From: DASVTU01 sp036387415
GTDB lineage: Bacteria > Acidobacteriota > Blastocatellia > Pyrinomonadales > Pyrinomonadaceae
Assembly (NCBI GenBank): GCA_036387415.1
Contig: DASVTU010000018.1
Coordinates: 234,519 to 298,518 of the forward strand
Reading direction: 5' to 3'
Length of the DNA stretch: 64,000 bases
A program made the position numbers and the translations under genes. The number at the start of each line of letters is the position of its first letter. Within the stretch, counting starts at the first letter, position 1. The notes under the pieces are model-generated. The model worked only from the letters and a program-made list of their open reading frames with translations. It ran no database searches and had not been told where the DNA came from. Positions 1-8,920 of this stretch are shown here, piece after piece.

Positions 1-1
1 G

Positions 2-1210
2 CCGATTACGGGCAACTGGAAGGGCTGGCCTGCCAGTTTCGCGGCGGGCGTCGATACTGGCATCCTCTGGAACAACGGCATCGCCTACTTCTTCAAAGAC
101 AATTTCTACATCCGCCACCACCTCGCCGACGATAGCGTCGATAGCGGCTACGATGTCTACGAAGTGCCTTGGCGTGATGCGGCTCTACAGCAGATGGGAT
201 TCGCCGACACGACGAAGTACGTCAAGTCGATACAGGCGGCCAAAGGCACCAAATGGGCATACGCTGCCTACTTCACCAAGTATCCGCTCAATCACTTCGC
301 CTATGCCATCAACGACAAACTCGTCATGCACTACGACAACGACGGATGGGGAACCGACAGCATCAATACAGTCTTCGCGCACGAAACCTGTCATATCTTT
401 GGAGCCGACGACGAATACGCCGCCAGCAAGTGCGTCTGCGGCAGTCTGCACGGGCAGTTACAGTTTCCGAATAACAACTGCGTCAATTGCCCCGGCGCGC
501 ACATTCCCTGTCTCATGGACGCCAACGTGTTGAGCCTGTGCGTTTGGAGTCGTGGTCAAATCGGTTGGAACTACGGGTTGTCCAAGTTGGACGCGGCGGC
601 TTTGTGGAACAATGGCAAAGCTTACTTCTTCGATGGCGGCTTCTACTCCCGTTACGATGTCCTCGCCGATAAGACCGACACGGGCTATCCCAGAAACCTC
701 GACGCGAGCAACTGGCCGGGCTGGCCTGCGAGTTTCAAATCGGGTATCGACGCTTCGGTCGTCTGGAACAACGGCAAAGCCTATTTCTTCAAAGGCGACC
801 AGTACATCCGCTACGACATGAAGACCGATAAGGTCGAATCCGGCTACCCGAAGAAAATCACTGGCAACTGGCCGGGCTTCACAGGCGCTTTCGCCGCCGG
901 AATTGATGCGGTCGTCGTCTGGAACAACGGCAAGGCTTACTTCTTCAAAGGCGACCAATACCTCCGCTACGATATGAAGACAGACAAGGTGGATGCGGGC
1001 TGGCCGAAAAAAATCAGCGGCAACTGGACGGGCTTCCCCGCCGCCTTCAACGCGGGCGTCGACGCCGCCGTCGCATGGAACAACGGCAAAGCCTATTTCT
1101 TCAAGGGCGACGACTACGTTCGCTACGACATGAAGACGGACAAAGTGGACGCGGGTTGGCCTAAGAAAATCACGGCTAACTGGCCGGGACTCGTCAAGAT
1201 GAAAGTCTAA
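2..1210 (+). CDS. Hemopexin-repeat metalloprotease, 5'-truncated by the window edge
   Basis: The reading frame is open from base 2, so the gene begins upstream of the window. The visible part starts with the end of a hemopexin-like blade (LWNNGIAYFFKDNFYIR). A zinc-protease core follows: HETCH at 380-394, then a nearby GADDEY and a cysteine-rich stretch (CVCGS, NNCVNC, PCLMD). Four hemopexin-like repeats of about 50 residues fill the C-terminus; each carries WNNGKAYFF and a (Y/S)RYD motif. HExxH binds catalytic zinc in metzincin-like peptidases, and hemopexin blades normally bind ligands or matrix. The third zinc ligand is not obvious. It is probably a secreted peptidase, but the signal peptide would lie outside the window. 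A strong terminator follows the stop codon. Confidence 0.75.
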   Translation, partial: PITGNWKGWPASFAAGVDTGILWNNGIAYFFKDNFYIRHHLADDSVDSGYDVYEVPWRDAALQQMGFADTTKYVKSIQAAKGTKWAYAAYFTKYPLNHFAYAINDKLVMHYDNDGWGTDSINTVFAHETCHIFGADDEYAASKCVCGSLHGQLQFPNNNCVNCPGAHIPCLMDANVLSLCVWSRGQIGWNYGLSKLDAAALWNNGKAYFFDGGFYSRYDVLADKTDTGYPRNLDASNWPGWPASFKSGIDASVVWNNGKAYFFKGDQYIRYDMKTDKVESGYPKKITGNWPGFTGAFAAGIDAVVVWNNGKAYFFKGDQYLRYDMKTDKVDAGWPKKISGNWTGFPAAFNAGVDAAVAWNNGKAYFFKGDDYVRYDMKTDKVDAGWPKKITANWPGLVKMKV

Positions 1211-1241
1211 ACCTTCAACCTCCTTCACGTCTCGGAACATC

Positions 1242-1286
1242 AAAACTGCCGGAGCAAGAATCATTTCATGCTCCGGCAGTTTTTTC
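1242..1286 (+). terminator. Rho-independent terminator of the hemopexin protease gene
   Basis: A perfect 15-bp inverted repeat (AAAACTGCCGGAGCA and its complement) encloses a 12-nt loop. A run of T follows, starting 32 nt after the stop codon at 1210. Confidence 0.85.
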
Positions 1287-1861
1287 TTCTCGCTAATTTC
1301 GTCTCGCTAAATCGACGCATGTATGCGTCGATTCGCGTATGCAACGCAAGCGTCGCATGTCTTCCGCGTCAAGCTGTTGACAAGCGGACGCAATATGTTT
1401 AATCTGCGCGGGCTACAGAGTTCCCGTAGTCTTGCTCTCGAAAACCTCTAAAGCAATTCCGCAACATATTTGAAAACGCCCATCTAGCCGGAGCGACGTG
1501 TGTCACTACTGCACGTGAGCGCAAAACAAATCTTCGCGCCTGCTCTCAAGGTGCTGACCTGCGTCTGTCTCCGGCAAGTGTTTCGACGCGCCTGATTGTA
1601 TCGCGCATCGCGTCGCAGGGCGTCTCGGTTGCGGTTGTTGTTGGTTTGTAAGCGCATGAAAAACTGCTGGTTCGCGCATTGTTCCGGCGGTGTCTGCCCT
1701 GTCGTTATCACTGGCGGTTGAAGGGCTGCCGGTGCTCCCACACATAAATTTCATACGGCAGAAACTTTTACAGCACGCCCGAAGTGTGCCCTTCGGCTGA
1801 CGCGCGGAAGGCGTGCCGTTTATTCATTAATCGAACTCATTTCGCAAGGAGAAAGAGCCGC
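1287..1861. other. Intergenic region with a small perfect palindrome
   Basis: No convincing gene is seen in this 575-nt stretch. It holds a perfect 11-bp inverted repeat with a 2-nt spacer at 1310-1333 (AATCGACGCAT, then its complement). TTGACA at 1377-1382 is followed 17 nt later by a poor -10 (TAATCT), which is only a weak promoter candidate. Short minus-strand reading frames here have no recognisable features. Confidence 0.5.
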
Positions 1862-3190
1862 ATGTTTCCCCACAACGCCACCACCGAAAACGTCATTAAC
1901 CCTGAAAACGTCAAAGAATCGGATGCCTTCACCAAGCATCTCGGCATGTTCACGCACCCCAAAGGCGCGCACCTGACAGACCGCACCAAACCGCTCGGCG
2001 ACTGGCTTCAACAGCGCATCGAGTTTGGTACGTGGCCTTACGCACGCTCGCTCGAAACGTCGCCCGCCACGCGTGCGCGCGTCCGCAGCCCTAACGGCCT
2101 CGTCGTCGAAGGCGTCAACTTCGGCTCGCAGGATTATCTCGGCCTCGCCTCGCATCCGTCGATTCACGAAGCGGCCATTCGCGCCCTCTCCGACTACGGC
2201 CCGCACAGCGCGGCCTCCGCCATCCTACAGGGCAACACAGGCATCTCGCGCCAACTCGAACGCACCATCGCCGACCATCTACAGACCGAACACGTCCTGC
2301 TTTTCCCGACGGGTTGGGCGGCTGGCTTCGGCACCATCGCGGCGCTCGTCCGTCCCAACGACCACATCGTCCTCGACCAGAACGCTCACTCCTGTCTCAT
2401 GCAGGGCGCACGCGCCGCGACCGAGAAACACACCTTCTTCCGTCACAACGACATCGCCGACGCGCGTCGCAAACTCGAAAAGATTCGCGCCAAAGATAAA
2501 GATAACGCCATTCTCGTCGTCTCCGAAGGCATCTTTTCGATGGACTCCGACAGCCCCAACATCTTTCGTCTACAGGAAGCCTGCCGCGAATTCGACGCCG
2601 TTCTCCTGCTCGACGTGGCGCACGACCTCGGCGCGTCCGGCCCGGACGGTACGGGTCAAATCGGATTGCAAAACATGCTCGGCAAGATAGACCTCGTCAT
2701 GGGCGCATTCTCGAAAACCTTTTCGAGCAACGGCGGTTTTCTCGCCACCAACAGCGTCTCCGTCAAACACTTCGTCAGCATCTACGGCGGTTCGCACGCC
2801 TTCTCCAACGCGCTCTCGCCCATTCAAGCCGGAATCGTCAACGAGGCATTCCGCATCGTCCGCTCACCGGAAGGCGAACGCCTCCGCCGTCGCTCGCAGG
2901 ACAACATTCAACGCCTACGCGCTTCGTTCACCGCATCGGGACTGGAATGCTTCGGCGAGCCTTCGCCGATTGTGCCCGTCGGCGTCGGCGACGAAAAACT
3001 GGCGAAGTGGACGGGAAGACTGCTGGAAGAAAACGGCTTGATTGCCAACCTCGTCGAATATCCGGCGGTCGCACGCGGCCGCGCACGTTTCCGTTTTCAA
3101 GTCATGGCGACCCACACACAAGACCAAATCGACACCGCCGTCGAAATCTTCCGCACCTCGCTCGCCGCCGCGCGACGCTTCATGGAATAA
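1862..3190 (+). CDS. Alpha-oxoamine synthase family PLP enzyme (KBL/BioF/SPT-like)
   Basis: This 442-aa fold-type I PLP enzyme is related to 8-amino-7-oxononanoate synthase, 2-amino-3-ketobutyrate CoA ligase and serine palmitoyltransferase. These condense an amino acid with an acyl-CoA and release CO2. Visible landmarks are FGSQDYLGLASHP near the N-terminus, the cofactor-binding LLLDVAHDLGASG (Asp about 251, His about 254) and the Schiff-base lysine in GAFSKTFSSNGG (Lys about 285). The start at 1862 is chosen because AAGGAG lies 11 nt upstream. An in-frame start at 1784 would add 26 unrelated residues and has no such site. The SKTFSSNGG form leans towards the sphingolipid-type (SPT) branch, but the substrate cannot be decided from sequence alone. 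No biotin or threonine-degradation genes lie nearby. Confidence 0.85.
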   Translation: MFPHNATTENVINPENVKESDAFTKHLGMFTHPKGAHLTDRTKPLGDWLQQRIEFGTWPYARSLETSPATRARVRSPNGLVVEGVNFGSQDYLGLASHPSIHEAAIRALSDYGPHSAASAILQGNTGISRQLERTIADHLQTEHVLLFPTGWAAGFGTIAALVRPNDHIVLDQNAHSCLMQGARAATEKHTFFRHNDIADARRKLEKIRAKDKDNAILVVSEGIFSMDSDSPNIFRLQEACREFDAVLLLDVAHDLGASGPDGTGQIGLQNMLGKIDLVMGAFSKTFSSNGGFLATNSVSVKHFVSIYGGSHAFSNALSPIQAGIVNEAFRIVRSPEGERLRRRSQDNIQRLRASFTASGLECFGEPSPIVPVGVGDEKLAKWTGRLLEENGLIANLVEYPAVARGRARFRFQVMATHTQDQIDTAVEIFRTSLAAARRFME

Positions 3191-3197
3191 ACCCTTC

Positions 3198-3353
3198 GAT
3201 TGCGGAATGCGGATTCTTAAGAACAAGAAGTCAGAGTCAGAAGTCAGAATAAAACTATCGGCGATGCGCTCGCGCTCGTTTTTTCCGACTCCTGGATTCC
3301 GACTCCGACTTCTTATTCTTGAATCCGCATTCCGCATTCCGCATTCCGCAATT
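3198..3353. repeat. Imperfect palindromic intergenic repeat (GCGGAATGCGGATTC type)
   Basis: The left arm (TTGCGGAATGCGGATTC, about 3200-3216) is answered on the right by GAATCCGCATTCCGCATTCC and further ATTCCGC units at 3321-3353. Inner arms made of AAGTCAGAGTC-like units also pair. The repeat separates two convergent genes and could act as a two-way terminator. Its right arm lies inside the 3' end of rsmA. Confidence 0.8.
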
Positions 3354-4167
3354 GAATCGCATGTGCGAGTCGTCCCCACTCGATGAGGAGCAGGGTTTCG
3401 GCGCGTCGCTGCGGTTCAATCTCCGCCGCTTCGAGTATCTGCTGGACGCCTCCGGCGCGTTCTATGTCTTGCCGCAACGTGTCGGGCGCGGCACGAAGGT
3501 TATTGAAGATTGTCTTGCGTCGTTGCGCGAAACACGCGCTCACCACTCGCCACAGCAAAGCCTCGTCCGCCACCGCGACCGCCGTCTGCTCGCGCACGCG
3601 CAGACGCGCCACCGTACTCCAAACTTTCGGCACCGGACGAAACGCACCCGGCGCGACATCAAACAGGGCTTCCGCTTCGCAGTAAGCCTCGACCAGCACG
3701 GAGAGATAACCGCGTTCGCTCGAACCCGCAGGCGCGGTTATCCGCTCCACGACTTCGCGTTGCAGCATCAAAATCAACTCCGTCAGGCAGCCGCGTTGTT
3801 CGATGAGTCTTTGCAGAATGGCGGTTGAAATGTTGTAAGGAAGATTGGCGACCACGCGTGCGCGGCTCTCCGGCGCGATGAGCGCGCAGAAATTCAACAC
3901 CAGCGCATCCGCTTCCACAATCTCGAACCTGTCGCCCGCGTCCTCAAAATGCTCGCGCAAAAACGGGACGAGTTCACGGTCGAATTCAATCGCGACGACG
4001 CGACCCGCGCCCTCCAACAGCCTCGAAGTAAGCGCCCCACGCCCCGCGCCAATCTCAATTATCGTCTCGCCCGCGCGCGGCCTGACCTCGCTCACGATGC
4101 GCTCCACCACCCGCTCGTCAACGAGAAAATTTTGACCAAAACGCTTTTTCGCGCGCGGGAGATGCAT
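3313..4167 (-). CDS. rsmA: 16S rRNA (adenine1518-N6/adenine1519-N6)-dimethyltransferase RsmA
   Basis: RsmA (KsgA) transfers four methyl groups from SAM to two adjacent adenines in helix 45 of 16S rRNA during late small-subunit assembly. The N-terminus has the family signature KKRFGQNFLVD. SAM motif I is IGAGRGALT (about residues 39-47). The catalytic motif IV is NLPYNIST (Asn about 108). Length is 284 aa, slightly above the usual 260-275. The extra tail (LRNAECGMRIQE) is encoded by the palindromic intergenic repeat, which also supplies the stop codon, so the natural C-terminus appears to have been replaced by repeat sequence. ribD lies just upstream on the same strand, 54 nt away across another repeat. 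Confidence 0.95.
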   Translation of the reverse strand: MHLPRAKKRFGQNFLVDERVVERIVSEVRPRAGETIIEIGAGRGALTSRLLEGAGRVVAIEFDRELVPFLREHFEDAGDRFEIVEADALVLNFCALIAPESRARVVANLPYNISTAILQRLIEQRGCLTELILMLQREVVERITAPAGSSERGYLSVLVEAYCEAEALFDVAPGAFRPVPKVWSTVARLRVREQTAVAVADEALLWRVVSACFAQRRKTIFNNLRAAPDTLRQDIERAGGVQQILEAAEIEPQRRAETLLLIEWGRLAHAIQLRNAECGMRIQE

Positions 4168-4173
4168 AAAAAC

Positions 4174-4237
4174 AGAGGTCAGAAGGTTAGAGGTCGGAAA
4201 GCATCTGGGTTTAACTGACCTCTAACCTCTGACCTCT
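4174..4237. repeat. Inverted repeat (AGAGGTCAGAGG type) between ribD and rsmA
   Basis: The left arm at 4174-4195 is built of AGAGGTC and GGTTAGAGGTC units. The right arm at 4217-4237 carries the complementary GACCTCTAACCTCTGACCTC. The 21-nt loop lies between the ribD stop codon and the rsmA start. The last codons and the TAG stop of ribD fall inside the right arm. Confidence 0.8.
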
Positions 4238-5382
4238 CTCACTTGAGGGTAGCCGGTGATTTCTATGTCGTCGCCGTGTGGTGTGATTTCAGTGTCGCGG
4301 AGTCGGATTGCATCGGCGATGTTGGCCGCGCCCGTGCCGCCGACGGCGGGCTTCGCCTCGCATCCACCGATGATGACGGGCGCGATGAAGAAACTCACCT
4401 TGTCAACGAGTCCGGCTTCGAGGAAGCGCGCGGCAACGGTCGCGCCGCCTTCGACGAGCACGCTCTGAATCGAGCGGCGTGCGAGTTCGCTGAGCACCGC
4501 CGCGAGGTCGCGTCCTTCGTGCGGCGTCCTCGCCACTTCGACACCATTCGCCTCAAGCGTCGCCACGCGTTCTTCGTCAACCTCGTCGGAAGCGAAAACG
4601 ATGACGGGCGCGTCGCTGCGATGTGCGGTCTGCGCTAACTGCGTCTGCGGCGTCGCGTCGAGCCGCGCATCGAGAACGACGCGTGTGAGCGGGCGATGTC
4701 GCGCTAGTCCGCTGCGGTCGGTCAGGAGTGGATTGTCGGCGCGCACCGTGCCCGCGCCAACCAGAATCGCGTCATACTCATGTCGCAAACGATGCACGCG
4801 CACGCGCGCCGCTTCGCCCGTTATCCAACGCGCGTCGCCCGTGCGTGTGGCGATGCGCCCGTCGAGCGAGCAGGCGAGTTTGAGATGGATGAAGGGACGC
4901 GCGTGTCGAAAAAAGTGGACGTATTTTTCGTTAAGCCGCGTCGCTTCCTCCGACATCAAACCCGTCGAGACTTCGATTCCGGCTTCGCGCAGACGCGCGA
5001 ACCCCAATCCCGAAACGAGCGGGTTCGGGTCTTCAATCGGCGCGACGACGCGCGCAATGCCCGCATGAATCAAGGCATCTGTGCAGGGCGGCGTGCGTCC
5101 TGTGTGCGCGTGCGGTTCGAGCGAGACGTAGGCGGTCGCACCCCGCGCGCGGCGTCCGGCCTGTTCGAGCGCGAGCGTCTCCGCGTGCTTGACGCGCTCG
5201 TACAGGTAAAAACCCTCGCCCAAAATCTCACCCTCCGCCGACGCCACGACGCAACCGACGAGCGGACTCGGACTCACCTGCCCCGTGCCCTCGGCGGCGA
5301 GTTCGAGCGCGCGACGCATCATGCGACGGTCAACCTCTGCGGCTTCGGGTTTCGGGTTTCGAGTTTCGAGTTGGGTTTTCAA
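4222..5382 (-). CDS. ribD: Bifunctional riboflavin biosynthesis deaminase/reductase RibD
   Basis: RibD deaminates 2,5-diamino-6-ribosylamino-pyrimidinone phosphate and then reduces its ribose in riboflavin synthesis. The N-terminal deaminase domain shows SPSPLVGCVV, the zinc/proton-relay HAE (in KHAETLAL) and EPHAHTGRTPPC. The C-terminal reductase domain begins near RPFIHLKLACSLDGRIA and has GAGTVRADNPLLTD. In most RibD proteins the motif reads EPC-x-H-x-GRTPPC; here the first zinc cysteine is His. The first 16 or so residues (MKTQLETRNPKPEA) come from a TTTCGGG/TTTCGAG repeat, so the true start is uncertain; ATG codons at 5322 and 5319 sit at the family's usual MMRRALELA start. The stop lies in another repeat. 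ftsY is immediately upstream. Confidence 0.92.
   Translation of the reverse strand: MKTQLETRNPKPEAAEVDRRMMRRALELAAEGTGQVSPSPLVGCVVASAEGEILGEGFYLYERVKHAETLALEQAGRRARGATAYVSLEPHAHTGRTPPCTDALIHAGIARVVAPIEDPNPLVSGLGFARLREAGIEVSTGLMSEEATRLNEKYVHFFRHARPFIHLKLACSLDGRIATRTGDARWITGEAARVRVHRLRHEYDAILVGAGTVRADNPLLTDRSGLARHRPLTRVVLDARLDATPQTQLAQTAHRSDAPVIVFASDEVDEERVATLEANGVEVARTPHEGRDLAAVLSELARRSIQSVLVEGGATVAARFLEAGLVDKVSFFIAPVIIGGCEAKPAVGGTGAANIADAIRLRDTEITPHGDDIEITGYPQVREVRG
5343..5378. repeat. Short tandem heptamer repeat at the ribD 5' end
   Basis: About five degenerate 7-bp units (TTTCGGG, TTTCGAG, GTTGGG on the plus strand) overlap the first codons of ribD. They encode its odd ETRNPKPEA sequence. 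Confidence 0.6.
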
Positions 5383-5387
5383 ATCGT

Positions 5388-6782
5388 TTATCCGAAGAGG
5401 CCGTTGACGTAATGCTCCGGGTTGAAGACAACGAGGTCGTCAACCTTTTCGCCAATGCCCGCATAACGAATCGGCAGGCGCAGTTCCTTCGCAATGGCGA
5501 CGGCGATGCCGCCTTTGGCCGTGCCGTCGAGTTTGGTCAGGACGATGCCCGTCACGCCCGCCACTTTCAAAAACTGCCGCGCCTGTTCGAGTCCGTTCTG
5601 CCCCGTTACGGCATCCACGACCAGCAACGTCTCATGCGGCGCGCCATCGACTTCGCGCCCCGCCACGCGTTTCATCTTCTCAAGTTCGGCCATGAGGTTC
5701 GATTTGTTGTGCAGCCTGCCCGCCGTATCGACAATCAACACGTCGGAACCGCGCGCCTTCGCGGCCTTGAGCGCGTCGAAGAGAACGGCGGCGGGGTCTG
5801 TACCGTGCTTCTGCTGGATGAGCGGGACGCCCGTGCGCTCAGCCCAGATGGCGAGTTGGTCGGAAGCGGCGGCGCGGAAAGTGTCTGCCGCGCAGATTAA
5901 AACGTCGTTGCCTTCGGCCTTGATGCGTTGCGCGAGTTTGCCGATGGTCGTGGTTTTGCCGACGCCGTTGACGCCGACCACCATGATGACGTAGGGCGCG
6001 ATGTCTTCCGGCACGCTCGTCTCTGACGCGACGCCTTCGCGCTCCGAGTCCTGAAGAATCAAGAGCAGTTGAGATTTAATCGACTGCTTGAGCGCGTCGA
6101 TGTCGTTAATCTCCTTGCGCGAAACGCCGCGCCGCACCGTTTCCAGAATCTCCAATGTCGTCGGCACGCCGATGTCGGCGGCAATCAAAGCCTCCTCCAA
6201 CTCATCCAACAACTCCGCGTCAATCCTCTTGCGTCCCTGAAAAACGGTGTCGATTTTCTCCGACAACGTTTCACGCGTCGCCGCGATAGCACGCGTGAAA
6301 CGCGCCGCGAACGCCTGTTCGAGCGCCGCCTCCTCCGCCTGCAACTCCTCCATCGAACGGTCGAGGCCGAGTATCGAAGTGGTAAACGGCGAACGCGAGG
6401 GCACGACTGGTCGCGGCGCAGGCGCGGCGGGTTTCTCCGCCGTCGGTTTCCCTGCGGCGGGCGCGGTCGGCGCAGGCGGTCGCGGACTCTCGACCACTTC
6501 CCTGTCATCCCTGCCCGTCCCGAAAGTCGTCTCGCGCAGAGGTGGCGGAGTCGGCGCGCCGCCCGTCGCGGTCGGTTCAATGGCGGGCGAGAGGGGCGCG
6601 GCTTCGAGCGTCGCCTCGGTCGCAGGGTGGGCGGGAGGTTCCAGACGCGCGCTCACCGCCTCGCGTGTCTCCGTTGGTTCGGCGGCGCGTTCGTCTTCTT
6701 TCTTGACGGCTGGCGTGGCCGACGGTTCGTTCAGACCGAGCGTGATAAAGCGGTCTTCTTTTTTGCGTCTCCAAAATGGCAT
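5388..6782 (-). CDS. ftsY: Signal recognition particle receptor FtsY
   Basis: FtsY is the membrane-associated SRP GTPase receptor that docks ribosome-SRP complexes at the translocon. The protein has 464 aa. A long Pro/Ala/Glu-rich, low-complexity N-terminal region (about 1-140) replaces the acidic A domain. The helical N domain covers about 150-255. The G domain has G1 GVNGVGKTT (about 270-278), DTAGR, and LTKLDGTAKGG near the end, which are diagnostic for SRP-family GTPases. The basic start MPFWRRKKEDR could touch lipid. It ends 5 nt before the ribD start, so the two are probably co-transcribed. Confidence 0.96.
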   Translation of the reverse strand: MPFWRRKKEDRFITLGLNEPSATPAVKKEDERAAEPTETREAVSARLEPPAHPATEATLEAAPLSPAIEPTATGGAPTPPPLRETTFGTGRDDREVVESPRPPAPTAPAAGKPTAEKPAAPAPRPVVPSRSPFTTSILGLDRSMEELQAEEAALEQAFAARFTRAIAATRETLSEKIDTVFQGRKRIDAELLDELEEALIAADIGVPTTLEILETVRRGVSRKEINDIDALKQSIKSQLLLILQDSEREGVASETSVPEDIAPYVIMVVGVNGVGKTTTIGKLAQRIKAEGNDVLICAADTFRAAASDQLAIWAERTGVPLIQQKHGTDPAAVLFDALKAAKARGSDVLIVDTAGRLHNKSNLMAELEKMKRVAGREVDGAPHETLLVVDAVTGQNGLEQARQFLKVAGVTGIVLTKLDGTAKGGIAVAIAKELRLPIRYAGIGEKVDDLVVFNPEHYVNGLFG

Positions 6783-6843
6783 GAGCTAGATAACTACCCT
6801 TACGAATCAGAATTCGGAATTGAAAGTCGTTGATTATAAACGC

Positions 6844-6878
6844 AACAGCCGCACCACGACAAAAGCGGTGCGACTGTT
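6844..6878 (-). terminator. Hairpin downstream of the HD-GYP gene
   Basis: A 12-bp stem with one mismatch (AACAGCCGCACC / GGTGCGACTGTT) and an 11-nt loop lies between the HD-GYP stop and the ftsY start. The T-tract is poor, so termination strength is uncertain. Confidence 0.5.
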
Positions 6879-6960
6879 TAGTAAAGAGGATGCGGCTGCT
6901 TTAGTAAAGCGGCGGGCGATTCGTGATGCGGATTTTGCTGCGAAACCACCGCCGACAGGC

Positions 6961-8814
6961 TTACCCGACGGGCGCGGGTTCGGACGGCGTAGAGGGTTGC
7001 GTGGGAAGCGTTTTGACGTTGGTGGAATTGGACGCAAGCTCTTTGGCGCGACGCGAGAGACGGACGCGTCCGGGTGTGATTTGTCCTGATTCGCAGGCTT
7101 CGACGAGGGCGGCGACGACCTGTTCGTCGTAGCGTGTGCCGACGAAGTGTTTGATGCGCGCGAGTGCGGCGTCGAACTGCATGGCTTTCTGGTAGGGACG
7201 GTCGGTGGTCATGGCGTCGAAGGTGTCTGCGACCGAGACGATGCGCGCCTGCAAGGGAATCTCGTCGCCCTTCAAGCCCTGCGGGTAGCCTTGCCCGTTC
7301 ATCATTTCGTGATGCATGTACATGCCTGGGAGGAAGTCGCGCATGGCGGGGATTTGCGACATGATTTTGAAGCCCTTCTGCGGGTGCTGCTTCATCACTT
7401 CGTACTCTTCGTCGGTGAGCGCGGCGGGTTTCTTCAGAATCTTATCGTCTATCGCAATCTTGCCGACATCGTGCAAAAGCGCGCTAATACGCAGCTTTTC
7501 AATCTCTTCGTCGGACAAATCGAGACGCTCGGCGATGGCGAGCGAGAAACGCGCGACGCGTTCGGAATGGCCGCGCGTGTAGGGGTCTTTGCCGTCGATG
7601 GCGGCGGCGAGGGCTTTCACTGTGCCAATAAAGAGTTGACGATTTTCATCGGCGGCGCGGCGGAGGTCTTCGATGAACCGTTCGAGTTGGTCGGTCATCT
7701 GGTTGAAGGAGTTGCCGAGTTCGCCGAGTTCGGTGCGACTCCTCACGTCGATGCGTTGCGAGAAGTCGCCGGAGGCGATGCGGTGCGCGCCCGCCGCCAA
7801 ATCGAGCACGGGTTGCGCCAGTTTTTTAGCGAGAAAATAACCGAGCAGAAGCACCAGCGAGACGGCCATCAGGCTTATCAGGAAGACTTGCCGACGCATC
7901 TCCGTGACGGAGTGGAGCGCGGCGCGTTCGTCCTGAATGGCGACGACGCCGAGACGCGATTCACGGTCGAGCACAGCGGTCGCGTAGGCTCCGAGCATGC
8001 CGATTTCGCGCCCGTCGCGTTCGACCGTAAACGGCGCGAGCGCCGATTGCACCTGCGTGCTCGTATTCATCCAGTCGCGCACGACGCGCAAATCAATCAT
8101 GGAACGCTCGGAATAGGCGACCACGGCGTCGGGATGCGCGACGGCGCGCCCGTCGCGGTCAACCACGAAGATGACAGGCAATCCACGGTCGAGCAGTTCG
8201 CGTTCGCTCATGCCCGTCTGCTGCTGGACGGCGCCGAAGACCTCCTGAAACGACACGACGGCGACCACCGCCGCCACGACTTCCACGCCCTCGCCTCCGC
8301 CCATCACGGGCGCGGCGACCGTCAGACCCATCTCCTGACTCGAACGGATAACGTGCGGCCTCCCGATAACCACGCCGCGCTCGGACATGCGCGCCAGCAG
8401 CGCGTCGATACGTTCGTCAACTTCTTGACGCGAAATGACATCGGGCTTGTAAGCGACGTGCGGCACATCGCCGACGGGAAGGATGGCTAGCGCAATCAAG
8501 TTGGGGTCGTCGAGTACGGCCTTTTGCAGACGCGCGTCGCTCTCGTTCTCCAACAGCGCACGGACGCCTCCCGCCACCTCGAAAGCACGCGCCAAACCCG
8601 TCACCACATCGCGGTAACGCTGCCCGTAAAGCTCTATCTGACGCGCCTTATCTTTAACTAGCTGAGCCTGATAGCGTCCTTCGACGAGGCGCAGTTGGTC
8701 GCCGCTCCGCTCCGACAGGAGCACTCCCGCCACCGCCAGCGGCAGAAGACCGACGACCAGCAGCGTTCCAAGCACGATATAGAGCAGGCGCACACGTCTG
8801 AAGCGTTCGAGCAT
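6961..8814 (-). CDS. Membrane HD-GYP phosphodiesterase with extracellular sensor and HAMP domain
   Basis: The protein has 617 aa. A transmembrane helix lies at about 10-33, followed by an extracellular sensor region of about 275 residues that looks dCACHE-like. A second helix at about 309-329 leads into a HAMP domain (QPVLDLAAGAHRIASGDFS) and a C-terminal HD-GYP domain. The HD pair is in LLHDVGKIAI (about 447-454) and the GYP motif in NGQGYPQGLKGDE (about 506-518); both are intact. HD-GYP proteins hydrolyse cyclic di-GMP, so this is likely a ligand-sensing c-di-GMP phosphodiesterase at the inner membrane. It is transcribed alone, away from the ECF sigma operon, from a plausible promoter at 8921-8950. 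Confidence 0.9.
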   Translation of the reverse strand: MLERFRRVRLLYIVLGTLLVVGLLPLAVAGVLLSERSGDQLRLVEGRYQAQLVKDKARQIELYGQRYRDVVTGLARAFEVAGGVRALLENESDARLQKAVLDDPNLIALAILPVGDVPHVAYKPDVISRQEVDERIDALLARMSERGVVIGRPHVIRSSQEMGLTVAAPVMGGGEGVEVVAAVVAVVSFQEVFGAVQQQTGMSERELLDRGLPVIFVVDRDGRAVAHPDAVVAYSERSMIDLRVVRDWMNTSTQVQSALAPFTVERDGREIGMLGAYATAVLDRESRLGVVAIQDERAALHSVTEMRRQVFLISLMAVSLVLLLGYFLAKKLAQPVLDLAAGAHRIASGDFSQRIDVRSRTELGELGNSFNQMTDQLERFIEDLRRAADENRQLFIGTVKALAAAIDGKDPYTRGHSERVARFSLAIAERLDLSDEEIEKLRISALLHDVGKIAIDDKILKKPAALTDEEYEVMKQHPQKGFKIMSQIPAMRDFLPGMYMHHEMMNGQGYPQGLKGDEIPLQARIVSVADTFDAMTTDRPYQKAMQFDAALARIKHFVGTRYDEQVVAALVEACESGQITPGRVRLSRRAKELASNSTNVKTLPTQPSTPSEPAPVG

Positions 8815-8920
8815 GATAAAAGCGAAGCTAAATGACTGAAAAGGTTAATGTTATCAAGGCGGGCGACGTAAGGATTGAGTCTGTCGCGACTCCCCTGTGC
8901 GAGCCGCACGACCGTCTTGC

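Noticed and set aside
6069..6833. Long plus-strand frame of 254 aa opposite ftsY
   Set aside because: It is antisense to the well-supported FtsY frame and is Arg-rich, as expected of a shadow.
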